Assembly (NCBI GenBank): GCA_018830925.1
Contig: JAHJRK010000043.1
Location: 1-6,375 of the forward strand
DNA: 6,375 nucleotides
Reading direction: 5' to 3'
DNA from: Pseudomonadota bacterium
GTDB lineage: Bacteria > Desulfobacterota > Desulfobacteria > Desulfobacterales > RPRI01
In this document: positions 5,713 to 6,375 of the stretch, piece by piece
Position numbering within the stretch: position 1 is the first letter of the stretch
Layout: each line of letters starts with the position of its first letter
Position numbers and translations under genes: made by a program
The notes under the pieces: generated by a model
Told to the model about the DNA's origin: nothing
The model's database searches: none
The model's input: the letters and a program-made list of their open reading frames with translations, nothing else

Positions 5713-6270
5713 TTACCTACTAATAAGTCTGTCCAGAATAATTGAACATGCTGACCTTACCGAGAGATGGTTATAATCCGTATTTCCTTTCACCGGTTCA
5801 AGCAGATAGTCCGCTTTTAAAACTATCTCTTCGGCAAGTCCCCATCCGGTTCCGAAAATAAGAAGATAAGGGTTAAAATCTTCAAGCATTTCCCTGAGTT
5901 CCGGATAAGTAATGTAGTCAGGACTATCCTTTGCGCTTGTTACCACCGTTTTCGGATAACCATTCCCATCAGTGCTTATATCTTCCATGACAGCATTTAC
6001 AGAGTCCCTGATGCATATAAGTTCAAGTGCCTGCCGTCTGTCAGGGTTTAAAGTTGATCCGATTCCACTTGTCCAGTGAGAGATAATTTCCTGAGTGAGC
6101 TCCTTCTGGTCCTCAATCGGCGTAACCACATAAAATTTTTTTACCCCGTATGTTCTTGACGCCCTTGCCATGTCGTGCAGGTCAAGGTTCGTTACGGCAG
6201 ATGCTATAATGTTTCCGGATTTATTAATTACCGGATAATGTACCAGAGCCACGTAAAGATTGGGTTTCAA
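5713..6270 (-). CDS. SPOUT-like RNA methyltransferase (Methyltrn_RNA_4 family)
   Basis: This is a predicted SAM-dependent RNA methyltransferase of about 185 residues, which I recognise as the Pfam Methyltrn_RNA_4 type found next to trmD in Desulfobacterota; its RNA target is not known to me. The N-terminus has YVALVHYPVINKSG, then AVTNLDLHDMARASRTYGV and FYVVTP, a Rossmann-like substrate-side pattern. Late in the protein are LLIFGTGWGL (about residues 136-145), a LLEPV turn, and NHLSVRSACSIILDRL, which resemble the SAM-binding trefoil knot of SPOUT enzymes. The start is uncertain because no ATG is available. I chose TTG at 6270, which gives MKPNLYVALVHYP and follows a GAGAAG at 6280-6275 with a short 4-nt spacer. 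TTG at 6282 (189 residues) and GTG at 6252 are alternatives. The gene overlaps the end of trmD by 47 bp, or 59 bp with the longer start, which suggests translational coupling. Confidence 0.82.
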   Translation of the reverse strand: MKPNLYVALVHYPVINKSGNIIASAVTNLDLHDMARASRTYGVKKFYVVTPIEDQKELTQEIISHWTSGIGSTLNPDRRQALELICIRDSVNAVMEDISTDGNGYPKTVVTSAKDSPDYITYPELREMLEDFNPYLLIFGTGWGLAEEIVLKADYLLEPVKGNTDYNHLSVRSACSIILDRLISR

Positions 6271-6375
6271 TAATCTTCTCAATATCGCGGCACCATTTTT
6301 TCAGTATCTCAATCTCTTTTTTTGAAAGGGCTCTGTTTTCCAGAAGATCCGGCCTCTTTAAAAAGGTGCGAATCA
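6224..6375 (-). CDS. trmD: tRNA (guanine-N1)-methyltransferase TrmD, C-terminal end only (partial)
   Basis: The frame enters at the right edge and ends at a TAA at 6226-6224. It shows 49 complete residues, beginning IRTFLKRPDLL and continuing through a charged helix with ALSKKEIEILKKW. This matches the end of TrmD, where a 'RRPDLL' turn is followed by a Lys/Glu-rich helix. TrmD uses S-adenosylmethionine to methylate N1 of G37 in tRNAs, which prevents frameshifting. The SAM-binding knot and most of the protein lie outside the window. The last dozen or so residues (TQSLRGSGTLSGN) are an unconserved-looking tail that overlaps the start of the next gene. The following rplS supports the call, since trmD-rplS is a classic ribosomal neighbourhood. 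The gene extends beyond the window, so its integrity cannot be judged. Confidence 0.9.
   Translation of the reverse strand, partial: IRTFLKRPDLLENRALSKKEIEILKKWCRDIEKIIETQSLRGSGTLSGN

Overview
This window looks like a piece of a bacterial chromosome of moderate GC content. All nine coding regions lie on the minus strand, so the biological order runs from 6375 down to 1. The order trmD, a SPOUT-like RNA methyltransferase family typical of sulfate-reducer-type genomes, rplS, rnhB, yraN, rsmI, together with an NDP-forming acyl-CoA synthetase, suggests Desulfobacterota (former Deltaproteobacteria, perhaps Desulfobacterales). That assignment rests on gene order and protein style only; no search was run.

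The first block (6375 to 2991) is mainly a translation and RNA-maintenance operon. It holds the C-terminal end of trmD, an overlapping predicted RNA methyltransferase, ribosomal protein L19 (rplS), ribonuclease HII (rnhB), a YraN/UPF0102 protein, and RsmI, the 16S rRNA C1402 2'-O-methyltransferase. A 199-bp leader with three inverted repeats lies between the methyltransferase and rplS. A 242-bp spacer between rnhB and yraN contains a 167-bp element with terminal inverted repeats and no coding potential, which looks like a MITE-type dispersed repeat.

The second block (3004 to 1) follows with overlapping or nearly touching genes: a 718-residue fused NDP-forming acyl-CoA synthetase, a Sfp-type 4'-phosphopantetheinyl transferase, and the N-terminal part of a metallo-beta-lactamase/beta-CASP type RNA nuclease that runs off the left edge. 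From yraN to the MBL gene the junctions are overlaps of 26, 14 and 23 bp and then a 10-bp gap, so these five genes are probably co-transcribed and translationally coupled. Three genes use non-ATG starts (TTG, GTG, TTG).

I found no convincing sigma-70 promoter or canonical rho-independent terminator, which fits a window internal to a long operon. I found no defence system, CRISPR array, tRNA or rRNA. The least ordinary parts are the MITE-like element and the structured leader of rplS.
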